6,974 nt of DNA from Deltaproteobacteria bacterium (GTDB taxonomy: Bacteria > Desulfobacterota > Binatia > UBA9968): contig JACPFH010000093.1 of the NCBI GenBank assembly GCA_016183075.1, forward strand, positions 1 through 6,974, given 5' to 3'. Below the pieces are notes generated by a model. It did not search any database, was not told where the DNA came from, and worked only from the letters and a program-made list of their open reading frames with translations. This document shows positions 5,224-6,974 of the stretch, piece after piece; positions within the stretch are counted from its first letter, which is position 1; every line of letters begins with the position of its first letter. The translations under genes were made by a program, and so were the position numbers.

Positions 5224-6974
5224 GGACAAGCCTAAGGGTTTTCTGGGCTGTCGCCTCCAGCGCATCGCGGACTTGGACGGTAAACGTAAAAGTTCCTGCC
5301 TGTATTGGTGAGCCTGAGATCGTGCCGGTAGCCTCGTCTAAGGTTAGATCGTCAGGTAAACTTCCCGATATGAGTGACCAACTGTACGGCGTTTTCCCGC
5401 CTGTCGCCCTGATGGTTGTCTGATATGTTCTCCCTACCTTCCCCCTGAGGCTGCCGGTCGTAATAGCGACGGCTTTCAAGACGTTGAGCCTAAACGTCCC
5501 GGTGACCGTCGCACCCAACATATCGGTCACGTTTACAGTGAAGGTTTTCGCTCCCGTCCTGGAGGGTGTCCCAAAAAGGACACCGGAAAAATCATTAAAG
5601 CTAAGGCCGGCCGGGAGAGATCCCCGAGTGATATGCACCGTATACGGATCACGGCCATCACTCGCGGGGGAAGCGCTGTAGTAAAGACCTACCTCTCCCT
5701 CGGGGAGAGAAGAAGCAATGCTGAGCGGCAGATTAAAGGTCGCCGTGATCGATCTATCAGTCAACATCGCAACATCGCAGGTAGTATCGGTTTGTGTACC
5801 ACACCCATTCCAGCCAGCAAAAACGGAACCGGAGGCAGGGGAGGCTGTCAGAGTTACGGCCTCCCCACTGGCAAAGTCAGCCTGACATGTGGCGCCGCAA
5901 TCGATCCCGCTCGGTGAAGACGTAACTGTTCCGCTGCCGGAGCCAAGCTTGGCTACTGTGAGAGTGAAGGTCGGCACGGTAAAGGTGGCGGTGACTGTGG
6001 TGTCGACAACGAGCGTTAAGTTGCAGGGGCCTTTGCCAACGCAACCCCCGCCACTCCAGCCCGTAAAATCGGAGCCGGCTGCCGGCATGGCAAGGAGGGT
6101 CATGGCCACACCGGGGTTGTAGGTCTTAGTGCAGTCCGTCCCACAGTCGATCCCCTCTGGATAAGAGACCACCGTGCCGCTCCCCGTACCTGCCCTCGTC
6201 ACGGTGAGAGTAGGGTTAGGGCCGCTACTGTTAAGCAAAACGGAGACAGTATCGCTTCCTCCATTCGCCACCGCCAGATCGAGTCTACCATCCCCGTTGA
6301 AATCGCCGATGGCTAATGAGTACGGATCGAACCCATAAATAATGAATTCCGTGGGAACACCAAAAGAGCCGGTTCCCGTCCCTAACAAAAGGGAGACGTA
6401 CCGCAAGTTAGTCCCCACGGTAAAGTTCGTAGCCGCACCAAACGTGCCGTCGCCGTTCCCTAAAAGAATAGAGACCTTGTTGTCGCCAAAGTTAGCCACG
6501 GCCAGATCCGGCTTCCCATCCCCATTAAGATCCCCGACCGCTACAGAGAGCGGCCCGCTTCCCGCGGGAAAGTTCGTAGCAGCACCAAAGGTGCCGTCGC
6601 CGTTGCCCAAAAGAATGGAGACACTGTCGCTCTGGCTATTCGCTACCGCGAGATCGAGCTTCCCGTCCCGATTAAAGTCCCCTACTGCCACAGATAATGG
6701 ACCAAACTCCGAGGAATAGTTTGTGGCAGAACCAAACGAGCCCGCGCCTGTTCCAAGCAGGATGGATACATTGTTGTCGTTGTAATTAACCACGGCGAGA
6801 TCGGGCTTCCCATCCCGATTGAAGTCCCCTATCGCCACAAGGCGCGGGCTACCCCCCACGGGAAAGTGCGTCGCCGACCCGAAGGTGCCGTCGCCGTTAC
6901 CCAAAAGAGTAAGTACGTCGTTGCTCTGGCTAGTCGCTACCGCCAGATCGAGCTTCCCATCCCTGTTCAGATCC
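5213..6974 (-). CDS. FG-GAP/VCBS repeat protein with InlB-like and putative Ig domains (N-terminus beyond window)
   Basis: The reading frame stays open from the window's right edge to TGA at 5213-5215, giving 586 residues; base 6974 is a leftover codon position. The TTG at 6904 is internal to a repeat (LLGNGDGTF), so it is not the true start. Visible domains in order are: FG-GAP-type repeats (1-252) with DxNxDGxxDLAVA calcium-loop motifs; two InlB-like repeats (254-333 and 334-413), each starting TLTV and ending TATF with four cysteines; and two putative Ig (He_PIG-type) domains (about 415-498 and 501-583), marked by SLPAGLSFNDFSGVLFGTP and SLPDDLTLDEATGTISGSP. It ends three residues after the last domain, with no LPXTG or PEP-CTERM anchor. 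Proteins of this build are exported, calcium-stabilised surface or adhesion-type proteins; the signal peptide would be off-window. Specific function and ligand are unknown. It is convergent with the operon and shows no link to it. Confidence 0.93.
   Translation of the reverse strand, partial: DLNRDGKLDLAVATSQSNDVLTLLGNGDGTFGSATHFPVGGSPRLVAIGDFNRDGKPDLAVVNYNDNNVSILLGTGAGSFGSATNYSSEFGPLSVAVGDFNRDGKLDLAVANSQSDSVSILLGNGDGTFGAATNFPAGSGPLSVAVGDLNGDGKPDLAVANFGDNKVSILLGNGDGTFGAATNFTVGTNLRYVSLLLGTGTGSFGVPTEFIIYGFDPYSLAIGDFNGDGRLDLAVANGGSDTVSVLLNSSGPNPTLTVTRAGTGSGTVVSYPEGIDCGTDCTKTYNPGVAMTLLAMPAAGSDFTGWSGGGCVGKGPCNLTLVVDTTVTATFTVPTFTLTVAKLGSGSGTVTSSPSGIDCGATCQADFASGEAVTLTASPASGSVFAGWNGCGTQTDTTCDVAMLTDRSITATFNLPLSIASSLPEGEVGLYYSASPASDGRDPYTVHITRGSLPAGLSFNDFSGVLFGTPSRTGAKTFTVNVTDMLGATVTGTFRLNVLKAVAITTGSLRGKVGRTYQTTIRATGGKTPYSWSLISGSLPDDLTLDEATGTISGSPIQAGTFTFTVQVRDALEATAQKTLRLVLHR
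5735..6214 (-). repeat. two 80-codon InlB-like repeats
   Basis: Two consecutive units of exactly 80 codons (6214-5975 and 5974-5735) share (T)LTV, GSGTV, PxGIDCGxxC, a long beta stretch, GW and a terminal TATF. Cysteines fall at comparable places: residues 277, 281, 311 and 317 in the first, and 359, 363, 391 and 399 in the second. The pattern fits divergent InlB B-repeat-like domains found in extracellular bacterial proteins. Confidence 0.8.
6305..6973 (-). repeat. tandem 147-bp FG-GAP/VCBS-type repeat array
   Basis: Units of 49 codons each begin with a D-F/L-N-x-D-G loop: 6973-6827, 6826-6680 and 6679-6533 are full length. A fourth (6532-6395) runs through about position 46. It then joins directly to a partial unit (6394-6305) that lacks the calcium-loop half. 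A final loop-bearing half unit, D-F-N-G-D-G at 6304, follows at 6304-6218. Units keep the order DxNxDGxxDLAVA, then SILLG(N/T)G(D/A)G(T/S)FG, then a variable stretch ending (S)VAVG or LVAIG. Similarity is visible at DNA level: 6925-6974 and 6631-6680 are nearly the same. FG-GAP-type repeats of this kind form beta-propeller blades in other proteins. The array continues past the window edge. Confidence 0.88.

Noticed and set aside
6342..6719. Plus-strand ORF of 125 codons with repeated VPSPLPKRMETL-like segments
   Set aside because: The apparent repeats mirror the FG-GAP repeats coded on the minus strand; only the minus strand gives calcium-loop motifs.

Overview
The window is GC-rich bacterial chromosomal DNA. 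The mix of genes suggests a Gram-negative soil or sediment lineage of the Deltaproteobacteria/Binatota/NC10/Rokubacteria kind. They are an arylmalonate-decarboxylase-like racemase-family enzyme, a MoxR-DUF58-transglutaminase operon, and a large secreted-type FG-GAP protein with InlB-like and putative Ig repeats. No rRNA or other taxonomic marker is present, so the placement is an inference. I saw no tRNA, rRNA, CRISPR array, transposase or attachment site.

Layout. (1) Bases 1-527, minus strand: N-terminal 175 codons of an Asp/Glu racemase-superfamily enzyme, cut by the window edge, with a clear Shine-Dalgarno and a possible promoter at 573-602. (2) Bases 528-1085: a spacer between divergent genes. 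It holds an 84-bp small ORF (723-806, plus) that encodes a 27-residue single-helix membrane peptide behind a perfect AAGGAGGT Shine-Dalgarno. Several inverted repeats lie downstream, in the leader of the next operon. (3) Bases 1086-5118, plus strand: a tight three-gene operon of a MoxR-family AAA+ ATPase, a membrane-anchored DUF58 protein and a TgpA-type membrane transglutaminase-like protein. Both junctions overlap by 4 nt (GTGA and ATGA). (4) Bases 5119-5212: a short convergent spacer without a convincing terminator. (5) Bases 5213-6974, minus strand: the C-terminal 586 codons of a large repeat protein. From N to C terminus it shows FG-GAP/VCBS-type repeats with DxNxDGxxD loops, two cysteine-bearing InlB-like repeats and two putative Ig (He_PIG-type) domains. 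Its N-terminus lies beyond the window.

How the genes fit together. MoxR, DUF58 and TgpA form a recurrent bacterial gene set: a cytosolic MoxR ATPase, thought to act as a chaperone or remodeller, is encoded with an envelope DUF58 protein and a periplasmic transglutaminase-fold protein carried on a multi-helix membrane anchor. The substrate is generally unknown. Nothing ties the two flanking minus-strand genes to this operon. The set is known, so I do not claim a new system. The most useful leads are the unannotated 27-residue membrane peptide and the irregular repeat architecture of the FG-GAP protein.
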